The notes beneath the pieces are model-generated. The model was not told the DNA's origin. It did no database searches and saw only the letters and a list, made by a program, of their open reading frames with translations. The position numbers were made by a program, and so were the translations under genes. This document shows positions 42,407 through 51,633 of a stretch of DNA of 64,000 bases, in pieces; within the stretch, counting starts at the first letter, position 1, and every line of letters starts with the position of its first letter. The DNA is from an uncultured Christensenella sp. (GTDB lineage: Bacteria > Bacillota > Clostridia > Christensenellales > Borkfalkiaceae), in NCBI GenBank assembly GCA_910577375.1, contig CAJTLT010000001.1:240952-304951 (forward strand), read 5' to 3'.

Positions 42407-44971
42407 ATGGCACTTTCACAAATGATGCAACATTGGCTTTCCGTAAAGGAAAAATATAAAGATTGCCTTATTTTTTATAGATTGGGCGATTTTTATGAGA
42501 TGTTTTTCGACGACGCGAAAATTGCCTCAGAAATATTGGATTTAACGCTTACCGGCAGAGATTGCGGGCTTGAAGAGCGTGCGCCTATGTGTGGCGTTCC
42601 GTATCACGCAGTGGATTCTTATATAACTAAACTCGTTTCGTGCGGACAAAAAGTCGCTATATGCGAACAATTGGAAGATGCGTCGCAGGCAAAGGGAATG
42701 GTAGCTCGCGACGTTGTTCGTGTGGTTACTGCCGGTACGTTAAACAGCGATTCTCTTAACGAGCGGACAAATAATTTTATTTCGTGTGTTTACAAATCGC
42801 AAAACTGTGTGGCTTTTGCTTGGGCGGATATAACAACGGGAGAACTTTGCGCAACTGAATTTTACGGTGCGGATTGCGTAAAAAAATGCGTTTCTCAAAT
42901 AGCTGTTCTTGATATAAAAGAAGTAATAAGCAACGACGATATGCTCTATTCGGTAAAAGATTTGCCTGAAATTACAAGAGGGGTTGTTCCGCGTTTTTCA
43001 AATTATCCGGAGTGGGCTTTTGGCTATACAGCAGCGGAGCGCACGCTTACGGAACAGTTCAATGCCAAAACTCTTTCCGCTTTTTCCGTTTCCGGACATA
43101 AAGATGCTGTAAGTGCTGCGGGTGCGTTAATTGAATATCTGAAAGAAACACAGATGCACGCGCTCAAAAATATAAACGGCATAAAATTTATTGTCAACGA
43201 TAAATATATGCAGCTTGATACTACTGCGCTCAGAAATCTTGAGATTGTAAAAACTTTGAACGAGGGCTCGCGTTACGGAAGTTTATTGTGGATTTTGGAT
43301 AAGACTAAAACTGCAATGGGCGCAAGATATCTAAATAATTGTATTCTGTATCCTTATTACGATAAAAAAGCTATTGACGACAGACTTGACGGCGTTCAGG
43401 AGCTATATGATCCTACGGTTGCGCGGCTTGGACTATGCGATATGTTAAAAGAAATTAAAGACATAGAGCGTATTGCGGGTAAAATTTCAAGCGGTACAAT
43501 TAATCCGAGAGATTGTCTTAATCTGGCACAATCGCTTTCGATAATTCCGAACATTAAATTCAGTTTGTCGGGTTTTAAGTCTTCCGTAATTCGAGAGATT
43601 TCGGAAGGACTTTGTGATTTAACCGAAGTTTCAAAGCTTTTGGAAAACGCGATAAGTCCTGACGCTCAGCCTAATATGAAAGACGGCGGATATATAAACT
43701 CAGGCTTTAATGCTCAGCTTGACGAGTTGAGGGAAGTCGTTAATAACGGCGCTAAACTCATTTTGGAAATGGAAGCAAGAGAACGTGATGCAACAGGTAT
43801 CAGAAATCTTCGTATAAGCTATAACCGCGTTTTCGGATATTATATCGAGGTAACAAAATCTCTTGTAGATAAAGTTCCCTTAAACTATCAAAGAAGACAA
43901 ACTCTTGCTAACGCCGAAAGATTTATAACGGACGAATTAAAGGAACTTGAAGAAAAAATTCTTTCCAGCGGTGATTTGTCTTTAAAGATTGAAGCAGAAC
44001 TTTACGCGAAAATTAAATCTTATTTGCTTGAATTTATTGATAAATTTAAATCTACGGCAGCAGCTATAGCGCATCTTGATTTGCTTGTATCATTTGCGGA
44101 GGTTGCAAAAGCCAACAGATATGTTCGTCCGGAAATAGTTGAAAGCGAACAGCCGTTAATTATTAAAGACGGAAGGCATCCTGTCGTTGAAGAAATTTCA
44201 AAGGAAAAATTTATTCCTAACGACGTGCTTTTGGATAACGGCGAGAATCGCACAATGATTTTAACTGGGCCGAATATGGCAGGTAAAAGCACTTATATGC
44301 GACAGGTTGCAATTATAACGATAATGGCGCATCTCGGCAGTTTTGTACCGGCAAAGTCCGCGCAAATTCCGCTTACCGACAGAGTTTTCACGCGCGTTGG
44401 GGCGAGCGATAATCTCATATCCGACCAAAGTACCTTTATGGTCGAAATGATTGAGGTGGCTTCGATTATTCAGAATGCAACTAAAAACAGTCTTTTGATT
44501 TTGGATGAAGTAGGCAGAGGAACTTCTACGTATGACGGTTTGAGTATTGCATGGGCGGTAATCGAACATATTACGGAAAATATCGGGGCGCGTACTCTGT
44601 TTGCCACACATTATCATGAGCTTACCGAGCTTGAAAGTAAGCTTTCAGGCGTAAAAAATTATAAAATTGCTGTAAAAGAGCTCAATGGAAGCATAATTTT
44701 TCTGCGTAAAATAATGCGCGGGGGAGCAAACCGAAGTTTTGGAATAGAGGTTGCATCGCTTGCCGGAGTGCCTTCGTGTGTTACAGAAAGAGCGAAAGTA
44801 ATTTTAAAACTTGTAGAAAGCAGAGAAAAAGCCAATATTGAACAGTCGGATATTGAAGAAGCTCAGCAAAGCGAGGTTGAAAGAATTTTAAGAGATGTGG
44901 ATGTGAACAATCTTTCACCAATGCAGGCATTTATGCTTGTGGGTGACCTTGTTGAAAAGGTGAAGCAATGA
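42407..44971 (+). CDS. mutS: DNA mismatch repair protein MutS
   Basis: MutS recognises mismatches and recruits MutL. At 854 residues it opens with the mismatch-binding domain, containing the Phe-x-Glu wedge motif in LGDFYEMFFDDA (~26-37). The connector, lever and clamp domains follow. The ABC ATPase has Walker A GPNMAGKST (~622-630), 'DQSTFMVEM' and 'ILDEVGRGTSTYDG' (~700-713). The length is standard. The last four bases overlap the mutL ATG. Confidence 0.98.
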   Translation: MALSQMMQHWLSVKEKYKDCLIFYRLGDFYEMFFDDAKIASEILDLTLTGRDCGLEERAPMCGVPYHAVDSYITKLVSCGQKVAICEQLEDASQAKGMVARDVVRVVTAGTLNSDSLNERTNNFISCVYKSQNCVAFAWADITTGELCATEFYGADCVKKCVSQIAVLDIKEVISNDDMLYSVKDLPEITRGVVPRFSNYPEWAFGYTAAERTLTEQFNAKTLSAFSVSGHKDAVSAAGALIEYLKETQMHALKNINGIKFIVNDKYMQLDTTALRNLEIVKTLNEGSRYGSLLWILDKTKTAMGARYLNNCILYPYYDKKAIDDRLDGVQELYDPTVARLGLCDMLKEIKDIERIAGKISSGTINPRDCLNLAQSLSIIPNIKFSLSGFKSSVIREISEGLCDLTEVSKLLENAISPDAQPNMKDGGYINSGFNAQLDELREVVNNGAKLILEMEARERDATGIRNLRISYNRVFGYYIEVTKSLVDKVPLNYQRRQTLANAERFITDELKELEEKILSSGDLSLKIEAELYAKIKSYLLEFIDKFKSTAAAIAHLDLLVSFAEVAKANRYVRPEIVESEQPLIIKDGRHPVVEEISKEKFIPNDVLLDNGENRTMILTGPNMAGKSTYMRQVAIITIMAHLGSFVPAKSAQIPLTDRVFTRVGASDNLISDQSTFMVEMIEVASIIQNATKNSLLILDEVGRGTSTYDGLSIAWAVIEHITENIGARTLFATHYHELTELESKLSGVKNYKIAVKELNGSIIFLRKIMRGGANRSFGIEVASLAGVPSCVTERAKVILKLVESREKANIEQSDIEEAQQSEVERILRDVDVNNLSPMQAFMLVGDLVEKVKQ

Positions 44972-46923
44972 AAAAAATCAACGTTTTAAGTAAAAATATT
45001 TATAACCGTATCGCTGCCGGTGAAGTTATAGACCGTCCTTATTCCGCAGTCAAAGAACTGATTGAAAACAGTCTTGACGCAAAAGCGACAGATATAGAAA
45101 TATATATCGAAAAAGGCGGAAAGCAGCTTATAAAAGTTATCGATAACGGAACTGGTATAGAAAAAGACGACTTGTACGATGCTTTTACTCCGCACGCAAC
45201 CAGTAAAATTTCAACCGCTGAGGATTTGGACTATATAACAACGCTCGGTTTTCGCGGGGAAGCGCTTGCGAGCATTTCAGTCATTTCAAAAGTTGAAATA
45301 ATTTCCGTTACACAAGGGAATCAGGCTTGGAAAATTACTTGCGACGGCGGGAACACAAATCAAATCACTCCTGCCGCACTTGAAAAGGGCACTGTAATAA
45401 GCGTGCATAACCTTTTTTATAATACACCGGTGCGTGCAAAATTTTTAAAAACTGACAAAAAGGAAGAGGCGGACATAACTAATTTTATATGCCGTTATAT
45501 TTTGGGTAATCCTTATGTCGCTTTTAAATATTTTATAGACGGTAAACTTGCATTGCAGTCTTTCGGCGGTGGGATTGAAGAGGCTGTGGCGCAGGTATAC
45601 GGTGCTAAAGTAATTTCAGAATGTTATAAAATCGATGGAACTAAAGACGATATCAGGGTGCATGGATTTATAGGCAATCAAAATTTTTTCAAGCCAAATA
45701 AAACTTATCAAAGCATATTTTTGAACGGGAGATATGTTGTCAATAATACTATAGCTACAGCAATAAATAATGCCTACGCAAGCTATATGATGAAAAGGCA
45801 GTTTCCTTTTTATGTTTTAAATATTGAGGTCCCGTTGGATTTTGTTGATGTAAACGTTCATCCAAACAAGGCAGATGTTCGTTTTGTTGATAACAGGCGT
45901 GTATTCAGTGCCGTATACTCTATAATTTCGCCGGTTCTTGACGGAACGGCAAAAGCTGCGGATTTTGTTTTGGAAGAGAAAAGATTGCCCGAAATTAAGT
46001 CTACAATGTTAAGTGGCGGACAAGATAAACCTATTAGCGGAATTTATGCGGAGCAACCTTGTGAAGAAATCATAAAAAATGTCAACGCGCCGATATATTC
46101 TGAAACTGCAATTTGTGATGATTGTAAACCGTTTAAAAGTATAAACGTTAATAAAACGGTAAAAGAAGACAAAGAAAATATAGAACAAAAACATTTTGAT
46201 CCGATAATCGATTTGTCTTTTGCAGAATATTTACCCCAGAAAAACGCAAATACAATGCGTGTAACCGATGACACGTTTTTACCGTCCTTGGGGCAGTTTA
46301 AGGAATATACGGCAGATAAAGTCTCGCGAGAACAGCAGAAAATTGATTATAAAAGCTGTAAATTTAAGGGCGGACTTTTTAATACTTATTTAATTTATGA
46401 AATAGAAGACCGCGTGTATATGATTGACCAGCACGCCGCACACGAAAGACTTATTTACGATAAGCTTTGTAAGGATTTAGAAAACAGAACGATTGTTAAA
46501 CAGCCAATGCTCATACCTTACATTTTCAGTAGCAACCCGCAAGAAACACAGTTTATTGAAAGTAACATTAAATTATTGCGGTCTTTGGGGTTTGGTATTG
46601 AGGCATTCGGGTTTGGTTCATTCAGGGTGGACGAAGTTCCTGTGGACTTGCAGGAAATAAATATTAAAGGATTTTTTGACGAAATTTTATCGCAAATAAA
46701 CAGTCTTAAAAATGTTAGCGTGCAAGACGTTTTGAAAGATAAGCTTGCAACTATGGCTTGCAAGCACGCTGTAAAAGGAGGTATGCAGCTTACAGAACAA
46801 GAGATTAGCGCCCTGTTTGAAATGATGGAAGGTGATATGGGTTTGAAATGCCCACATGGCAGACCAGTTTGCGTAACTCTTACAAAAAAAGATATCGAGA
46901 AAATGTTTAAAAGGATAGTGTAA
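44968..46923 (+). CDS. mutL: DNA mismatch repair protein MutL
   Basis: MutL links MutS to downstream repair. The 651 residues have an N-terminal GHKL ATPase ('AAGEVIDRPYSAVKELIENS' ~16-35, 'IDNGTGI' ~57-63, 'GFRGEALASI' ~91-100). A variable linker follows, then a C-terminal dimerisation/endonuclease domain. The metal motif DQHA-x2-E-x4-E appears as DQHAAHERLIYD, with the last Glu replaced by Asp. 'CPHGRP' near the C terminus is present. A nicking MutL, as in other bacteria without MutH, is likely. It overlaps mutS by 4 bases. Confidence 0.97.
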   Translation: MKKINVLSKNIYNRIAAGEVIDRPYSAVKELIENSLDAKATDIEIYIEKGGKQLIKVIDNGTGIEKDDLYDAFTPHATSKISTAEDLDYITTLGFRGEALASISVISKVEIISVTQGNQAWKITCDGGNTNQITPAALEKGTVISVHNLFYNTPVRAKFLKTDKKEEADITNFICRYILGNPYVAFKYFIDGKLALQSFGGGIEEAVAQVYGAKVISECYKIDGTKDDIRVHGFIGNQNFFKPNKTYQSIFLNGRYVVNNTIATAINNAYASYMMKRQFPFYVLNIEVPLDFVDVNVHPNKADVRFVDNRRVFSAVYSIISPVLDGTAKAADFVLEEKRLPEIKSTMLSGGQDKPISGIYAEQPCEEIIKNVNAPIYSETAICDDCKPFKSINVNKTVKEDKENIEQKHFDPIIDLSFAEYLPQKNANTMRVTDDTFLPSLGQFKEYTADKVSREQQKIDYKSCKFKGGLFNTYLIYEIEDRVYMIDQHAAHERLIYDKLCKDLENRTIVKQPMLIPYIFSSNPQETQFIESNIKLLRSLGFGIEAFGFGSFRVDEVPVDLQEINIKGFFDEILSQINSLKNVSVQDVLKDKLATMACKHAVKGGMQLTEQEISALFEMMEGDMGLKCPHGRPVCVTLTKKDIEKMFKRIV

Positions 46924-46924
46924 A

Positions 46925-47833
46925 TTGAAAAAGATTCTCGTTATCTGCGGTGCTACTGCTTCGGGAAAAACTCGTCTTGCCGTAGATTGTGCTTTAAAAT
47001 TGGGTACTGAAATTATATCTGCAGATTCACAACTGATATACAAAGATTTGAATATTGGAACAGCTAAGCCGACAAAAGATGAAATGCACGGGATAAAACA
47101 TCATTTAATTGACATTGTCAGTCCAAATGACAATTTTAGTGTAAACGATTATGAGCGGCTTGCGTCTCCGATAGTTAAAAAGCTTTTAAGTGAAAATAAA
47201 ATCCCGATAATTTGCGGCGGTACGGGCTTTTATATAAATTCATTGCTGTTTGATTTCGGTTATGGAAATGTTGCAGCAAACCCTGAAATAAGGGAAAAAT
47301 ATGCAAAATATTTTGATATATACGGAAAAGAGGCACTTTTCAAAAAACTTGAAGAATATGACCCAGAAACAGCAAAAAAATTGCATATAAACGATACTAA
47401 AAGAATTATCCGCGCATTGGAAATATATGAAGTAAGCGGAAAGAAAAAGTCAGAACAGGATGACAAATTAATTGCTAAATACGAATATGTGGCGGTGGCG
47501 ATAAATTATCCAAGAGAGCAGTTATATAACAGAATCGATTTGCGTGTTGACGAAATGTTTGAAAACGGCTTGTTGAATGAAGTGAAAGATTTGGTGAAAA
47601 ACGGAATTAATGAAAATTGCCAATGTATGCAAGCTATAGGCTACAAAGAAGTTATGTTTGGTTTAAAAAATGGCGTTTCGCAAAGTACTATGTGTGACGT
47701 TGTTAAGCAAAATACGCGTCATTATGCGAAAAGACAGATAACTTTTTTCAAAAAATTGCCTAACTTGATTTGGCTTGAACCTTATGAGGCTACTGCGGAT
47801 AAGATAGCGGAGATATTAAATGGGATTTATTGA
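46925..47833 (+). CDS. miaA: tRNA dimethylallyltransferase MiaA
   Basis: MiaA transfers the dimethylallyl group to N6 of A37 in tRNAs reading UNN codons, creating the substrate of MiaB upstream. The 302 residues include the P-loop GATASGKTRLA (~9-19), 'SADSQLIYKDLNIGTAKP' (~33-50) and 'IICGGTGFYINSLL' (~96-109). The start is a TTG one base after the mutL stop. The 3' end overlaps the next gene by 14 bases. Confidence 0.96.
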   Translation: MKKILVICGATASGKTRLAVDCALKLGTEIISADSQLIYKDLNIGTAKPTKDEMHGIKHHLIDIVSPNDNFSVNDYERLASPIVKKLLSENKIPIICGGTGFYINSLLFDFGYGNVAANPEIREKYAKYFDIYGKEALFKKLEEYDPETAKKLHINDTKRIIRALEIYEVSGKKKSEQDDKLIAKYEYVAVAINYPREQLYNRIDLRVDEMFENGLLNEVKDLVKNGINENCQCMQAIGYKEVMFGLKNGVSQSTMCDVVKQNTRHYAKRQITFFKKLPNLIWLEPYEATADKIAEILNGIY

Positions 47834-49028
47834 AAACTGTGAAGAAGAATTAAAAGTCAAATTTAAAAATATTGAGGAAGTCTCATATTTTAATCAAAAA
47901 AAAGTATTAAATGCATTTAGGAGCAATAAGGTTGCAGTTCGTCATTTTAACGGTACTACGGGTTACGGATATGATGACGAAGGAAGGGATTGTCTTGGAA
48001 AACTTTATGCGGAAGTTTTCGGCGCGGAAAGCGGAATAGTTTCTCCGCATTTGCTTTCCGGTACGCATGCGCTTACGGTTGCTCTTTTCGGAATATTGCG
48101 CCCTAACGATACTCTTTTTTGTATTAGCGGTATGCCATATGATACTTTAAGAGGTGTAATTTACGGCAAAAATAACGGTTCTTTAAAAGATTTCGGGGTT
48201 AATTTCAGATATTGTGATTTAAAAGACGATTGTTTTGATTATGAAAATATAAAAAATTCAATTGACGAAAGCGTAAAAATCATTTATATTCAGCGTTCGC
48301 GCGGATATGAACTCCGTGATGCTTTATCGTGTGAGCAAATTGGTGAAGCGTGCGAATTTCTCCGCGGTATCGGATTTAACGGTTGCATTTTTGTTGACAA
48401 TTGTTATGGTGAGTTTGTTGAAAAACGCGAGCCTACCGAAGTTGGGGCAGATATTATCGTGGGGTCGCTCATAAAAAATGCGGGCGGTGGTCTGGCGCCT
48501 ACCGGTGGTTATATTTGCGGTAAATCAAAATATGTTGATTTGATTGGTAAAAGACTTACGGCTCCTTCAATAGGTCTTGAAGTAGGGTCATATTATGGTG
48601 GCTATCAATATTTTTATCAAGGGCTTTTTCTTGCTCCGCATACTGTGGCTCAGGCTCTCAAAGTAAGTCTTTTAATAGGTCAGGCAATGTGGAAGCTTGG
48701 TTATAATAATTATCCGTCAATGGAAAAATCTCCTTGCGATATAACGCGGGCTATTGAATTTGACAATGCGGATAAAATGATAGATTTTATAAGAGAAGTT
48801 CAGTATGCTTCGCCAGTGGATAGCTACGTTACTTGCGAACCGTGGGATATGCCTGGTTACAGTGATAAAGTTATAATGGCTGCAGGTACATTCGTATCGG
48901 GGGCAAGTATTGAGCTTTCTGCGGACGGACCTGTAAAACCTCCGTATATTGTATATTTTCAAGGCGGCTTGACTTATGAACATGGTAGATATGCGCTTGA
49001 AAGGATTCTCACCAAATTAAACAAATAA
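47820..49028 (+). CDS. Methionine gamma-lyase-family PLP protein (YnbB-like)
   Basis: A 402-residue fold-type I PLP protein of the family annotated as methionine gamma-lyase or 'aluminium resistance' (YnbB). 'GYGYDDEGRDCLGKLYAEVFG' (split, ~43-63) and 'SPHLLSGTHALTVALFG' (~72-88) are typical. The PLP-lysine region is 'IVGSLIKNAGGGLAPTGGY' (~210-228). The position after mutSL-miaA is the classic location in Firmicutes (hfq, often present between them, is absent here). Its true substrate is not settled. It starts inside miaA and ends at a very strong terminator. Confidence 0.88.
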   Translation: MGFIENCEEELKVKFKNIEEVSYFNQKKVLNAFRSNKVAVRHFNGTTGYGYDDEGRDCLGKLYAEVFGAESGIVSPHLLSGTHALTVALFGILRPNDTLFCISGMPYDTLRGVIYGKNNGSLKDFGVNFRYCDLKDDCFDYENIKNSIDESVKIIYIQRSRGYELRDALSCEQIGEACEFLRGIGFNGCIFVDNCYGEFVEKREPTEVGADIIVGSLIKNAGGGLAPTGGYICGKSKYVDLIGKRLTAPSIGLEVGSYYGGYQYFYQGLFLAPHTVAQALKVSLLIGQAMWKLGYNNYPSMEKSPCDITRAIEFDNADKMIDFIREVQYASPVDSYVTCEPWDMPGYSDKVIMAAGTFVSGASIELSADGPVKPPYIVYFQGGLTYEHGRYALERILTKLNK

Positions 49029-49069
49029 AAAAAGTTTCTGCGGACAAATTGTCCGCAGAAACTTTTTTT
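49027..49069 (+). terminator. Bidirectional terminator between the YnbB-like gene and groEL
   Basis: A perfect stem of about 19 bp (49027-49045 with 49051-49069) has A7 and T7 at its base, so it acts in both directions for the convergent genes. Confidence 0.95.
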
Positions 49070-49084
49070 GTGCAATTATTTTTA

Positions 49085-50716
49085 TTAATACATACCGCCC
49101 ATATCGGGGTTGCCGCCAATAGGTGCCGCTGTGGGGGGAGTAGGGATATCGGTAACAATACTTTCCGTCGTAAGCAAAGTTGATGCGACCGATGCGGCGT
49201 TCTGAAGTACGGAACGCGATACTTTTGTCGGGTCTATAATTCCGCTTGCAACCATATCGGTATAAACATTTTTCAAAGCGTCAAATCCATAATTGGCTTT
49301 TTTACTGTTCAAAATGTTATTTACAATAACAGAACCGTCATAGCCGGCATTGGTTGCAATCTGGCGCACAGGGGCCTCGATTGCTTTCATAACTATTGAC
49401 GCTCCTGTTTTTTCATCTCCGTTTAAAGTTGAAATAAGTTTTTTAAGTTCGGGAATAGTGGAAAGAAGTGCAACACCGCCGCCGGGAACAATTCCTTCTT
49501 CAACAGCGGCTCTCGTCGCCGCCAATGCGTCCTCAATGCGAAGTTTCTTTTCTTTCATTTCAACTTCTGTTGCCGCTCCAACATTAATGACGGCAACTCC
49601 GCCCGCAAGTTTTGCAAGTCTTTCCTGCAGTTTTTCTCTGTCATAATCAGAAGTTGTTTCTGCAATCTGCGCTTTAATAGAGCCTACGCGCGCTTTAATT
49701 GCTTCTGCCGAACCTGCTCCGTCTATAATAGTGGTATTGTCTTTATCTACTTTAACTTGTGCGGCTCTGCCAAGCATATCCGTAGTTACGTCTTTAAATT
49801 CGTATCCCAAATCACTCGAAATAACAGTACCGCCCGTGAGAATTGCTATATCTTCAAGCATAGCCTTTCTTCTGTCGCCAAAGCCGGGGGCTTTAACTGC
49901 AACACAGTTTAAAACGCCTTTAAGTTTATTTACAATCAAGGCGGCAAGCGCGTCGCCTTCAACGTCTTCGGCAATAATCAAAAGTCTTGACCCTTGCTGA
50001 GCAATCGGTTCAATTACGGGTAAAATCTCTTGTAATGAAGAAACTTTTTTATCCGTAATAAGTATATAGGGATTATCTAAAACGGCTTCCATCTTATCAG
50101 TATTGGTAACCATATAGGCGGAAGCATAACCTCTGTCAAATTGCATACCTTCTACTGTGGAAAGCTCGGTGTTCATAGTTTTGCCTTCTTCAACGGTTAT
50201 TACGCCGTCTTTTCCGACAATTTCCATTGCGTTTGCAATGAGTTCACCGATTTTTTCATCTCCTGCCGAAATAGAAGCAACCTGTGAAATGGCAAGTTTG
50301 CTTTCAACGGGTTTAGAAATCGACTGGATTTTTGAAACCGCGGTGTCTACTGCGGAAGAAATACCTTTCTTAAGTATTATAGGATTAGCTCCGGCAGCAA
50401 GGTTTTTAAGTCCTTCTTTCACAATTGCCTGTGCTAAAACCATAGCGGTGGTAGTGCCGTCGCCCGCAACGTCGTTGGTTTTTGTTGAAACTTCCTTTAC
50501 AAGCTGTGCACCCATATTTTCAAACGGATTTTCAAGCTCGATTTCTTTGGCTATCGTAACGCCGTCGTTTGTAATGAGCGGAGCTCCGAATTTTTTATCG
50601 AGTACAACGTTTCTGCCTTTTGGACCAAGGGTAATTTTAACGGTGTCTGCAACAATGTTAACACCGGTTTCAAGTAATTTTCTTGCTTCGTCGCCGTATT
50701 TAATTTGCTTAGCCAT
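49085..50716 (-). CDS. groEL: Chaperonin GroEL
   Basis: The 60-kDa chaperonin that folds proteins in an ATP-driven double ring with GroES. The 543-residue product starts MAKQIKYGDEARKLLETGVN and has 'TLGPKGRNVVLDKKFGAP' (~28-45). 'NDVAGDGTTTAMVLAQAI' (~81-98) carries catalytic Asp87-type residues. The tail ends GGNPDMGGMY, the usual Gly-Met repeat in short form. It lies 18 bp downstream of groES on the same strand. Confidence 0.98.
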   Translation of the reverse strand: MAKQIKYGDEARKLLETGVNIVADTVKITLGPKGRNVVLDKKFGAPLITNDGVTIAKEIELENPFENMGAQLVKEVSTKTNDVAGDGTTTAMVLAQAIVKEGLKNLAAGANPIILKKGISSAVDTAVSKIQSISKPVESKLAISQVASISAGDEKIGELIANAMEIVGKDGVITVEEGKTMNTELSTVEGMQFDRGYASAYMVTNTDKMEAVLDNPYILITDKKVSSLQEILPVIEPIAQQGSRLLIIAEDVEGDALAALIVNKLKGVLNCVAVKAPGFGDRRKAMLEDIAILTGGTVISSDLGYEFKDVTTDMLGRAAQVKVDKDNTTIIDGAGSAEAIKARVGSIKAQIAETTSDYDREKLQERLAKLAGGVAVINVGAATEVEMKEKKLRIEDALAATRAAVEEGIVPGGGVALLSTIPELKKLISTLNGDEKTGASIVMKAIEAPVRQIATNAGYDGSVIVNNILNSKKANYGFDALKNVYTDMVASGIIDPTKVSRSVLQNAASVASTLLTTESIVTDIPTPPTAAPIGGNPDMGGMY

Positions 50717-50734
50717 TTATTTAAACTCCTTTAA

Positions 50735-51019
50735 TTATTCTACAATTGCCAAAATATCGCTTTGGCGGATTATTGTGTATTCTTTGTCGTCAACTTTTAC
50801 TTCAGTGCCGCTGTATTTTGCAAGAAGTACTTTATCGCCGACTTTAACTTGCATTTTTACTTCTTTTCCGTCAACAAGTCCGCCGGGACCTACGGCTACA
50901 ACAAGACAGGTAGCAGGTTTTTCCTGAGATGCGGCGGTGAGATAAAGTCCGCTTTTTGTCTTTTCTTCCGCTTTAAGGCTTTCCACGACGACTTTATCAA
51001 ATAAAGGTTTTATTGTCAT
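50735..51019 (-). CDS. groES: Co-chaperonin GroES
   Basis: The 94-residue lid of the GroEL cage. 'TIKPLFDKVVVE' at the start, the mobile-loop region 'EEKTKSGLYLTAASQEKP' (~17-34) and 'VGDKVLLAKYSGTEVKVDDKEY' split across ~61-82 are typical. GGAGG precedes the ATG. The upstream region (51020-51100) has a TATAAT (51065-51060, minus) but no CIRCE inverted repeat (TTAGCACTC-N9-GAGTGCTAA), so HrcA control is not evident. Confidence 0.97.
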   Translation of the reverse strand: MTIKPLFDKVVVESLKAEEKTKSGLYLTAASQEKPATCLVVAVGPGGLVDGKEVKMQVKVGDKVLLAKYSGTEVKVDDKEYTIIRQSDILAIVE

Positions 51020-51059
51020 TTTTTAATTCCTCCGAAACAGTTTGTTTTAATACAATAAA

Positions 51060-51065
51060 ATTATA
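51060..51065 (-). promoter_or_regulatory. Possible groESL -10 element
   Basis: TATAAT on the minus strand (51065-51060), 41 bp before the groES ATG, with only a weak TTTAAC-like -35 at 16 bp. No CIRCE or CtsR-type operator is seen nearby. Confidence 0.4.
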
Positions 51066-51104
51066 AACTCTATAAAATAAAGTTAAACATTTCAAGGTAA
51101 AAAA

Positions 51105-51133
51105 TTGCAATTTAATGAAAATTATGGTAAAAT
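51105..51133 (+). promoter_or_regulatory. Promoter placing the transcript start at the dCMP deaminase ATG
   Basis: -35 TTGCAA (51105-51110), 17-bp spacer, extended -10 TGgTAAAAT (hexamer 51128-51133). The expected start, 7 bases on, is at the A of the ATG (51140), implying a leaderless mRNA. Confidence 0.65.
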
Positions 51134-51139
51134 TTTATT

Positions 51140-51595
51140 ATGGATAAATGGGACAAAAGATTTATGGAAATGACCGAACAAATCGGTTCTTGGTCAAGCT
51201 GTTATCAGGAGAACAGACATGTGGGCGCGGTTATTGTAAAAAATAAAAGAATTATTGCAACAGGATACAACGGCGCACCGCAAGGAATTAAAAGCTGCGT
51301 AGATAAAAAAGAATGTATGCGCAAAAAAATGAATATAGCCAGCGGCACTATGCACGAATTATGTTATGCCGTTCATGCCGAACAAAATGCAATTATTCAA
51401 GCGGCTCGCGTAGGGTGCAGTGTGGAAGGTTGCACGCTATATTGCACGCATCAGCCTTGTGTAATTTGCGCAAAAATTATAATAAATGCGGGCATTGCGC
51501 GTGTTGTTTATAAAGAAGGTTATCCTGACGATTTTTCTTTGCGGCTTTTTAAAGAGGCAAATGTAAAGCTTGAAAAATATGAGAATTTAACTTAA
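51140..51595 (+). CDS. dCMP deaminase (ComEB family)
   Basis: A zinc enzyme that converts dCMP to dUMP for thymidylate synthesis. The 151 residues have the zinc motifs HAEQNAI (~75-81, with the proton-shuttling Glu) and 'CTHQPCVICAKIIINAG' (~100-116). 'NRHVGAVIVKNKRIIATGYNG' (split, ~23-43) precedes them. 'GYNGAPQGIKSC' favours deoxycytidylate over cytidine deaminases. There is no Shine-Dalgarno; the promoter predicts a leaderless transcript. Confidence 0.92.
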   Translation: MDKWDKRFMEMTEQIGSWSSCYQENRHVGAVIVKNKRIIATGYNGAPQGIKSCVDKKECMRKKMNIASGTMHELCYAVHAEQNAIIQAARVGCSVEGCTLYCTHQPCVICAKIIINAGIARVVYKEGYPDDFSLRLFKEANVKLEKYENLT

Positions 51596-51633
51596 TAAAC
51601 AAACTAAATTTTTTTAATGGTAAAGGAGTAAAA

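Noticed and set aside
50157..50927. Long plus-strand ORF (256 codons) opposite groEL/groES
   Set aside because: It is the antisense shadow of two unmistakable conserved genes; no ribosome binding site or recognisable domain.
51020..51110. CIRCE element upstream of groES
   Set aside because: Searched by eye for TTAGCACTC-N9-GAGTGCTAA and degenerate forms on both strands; none is present.
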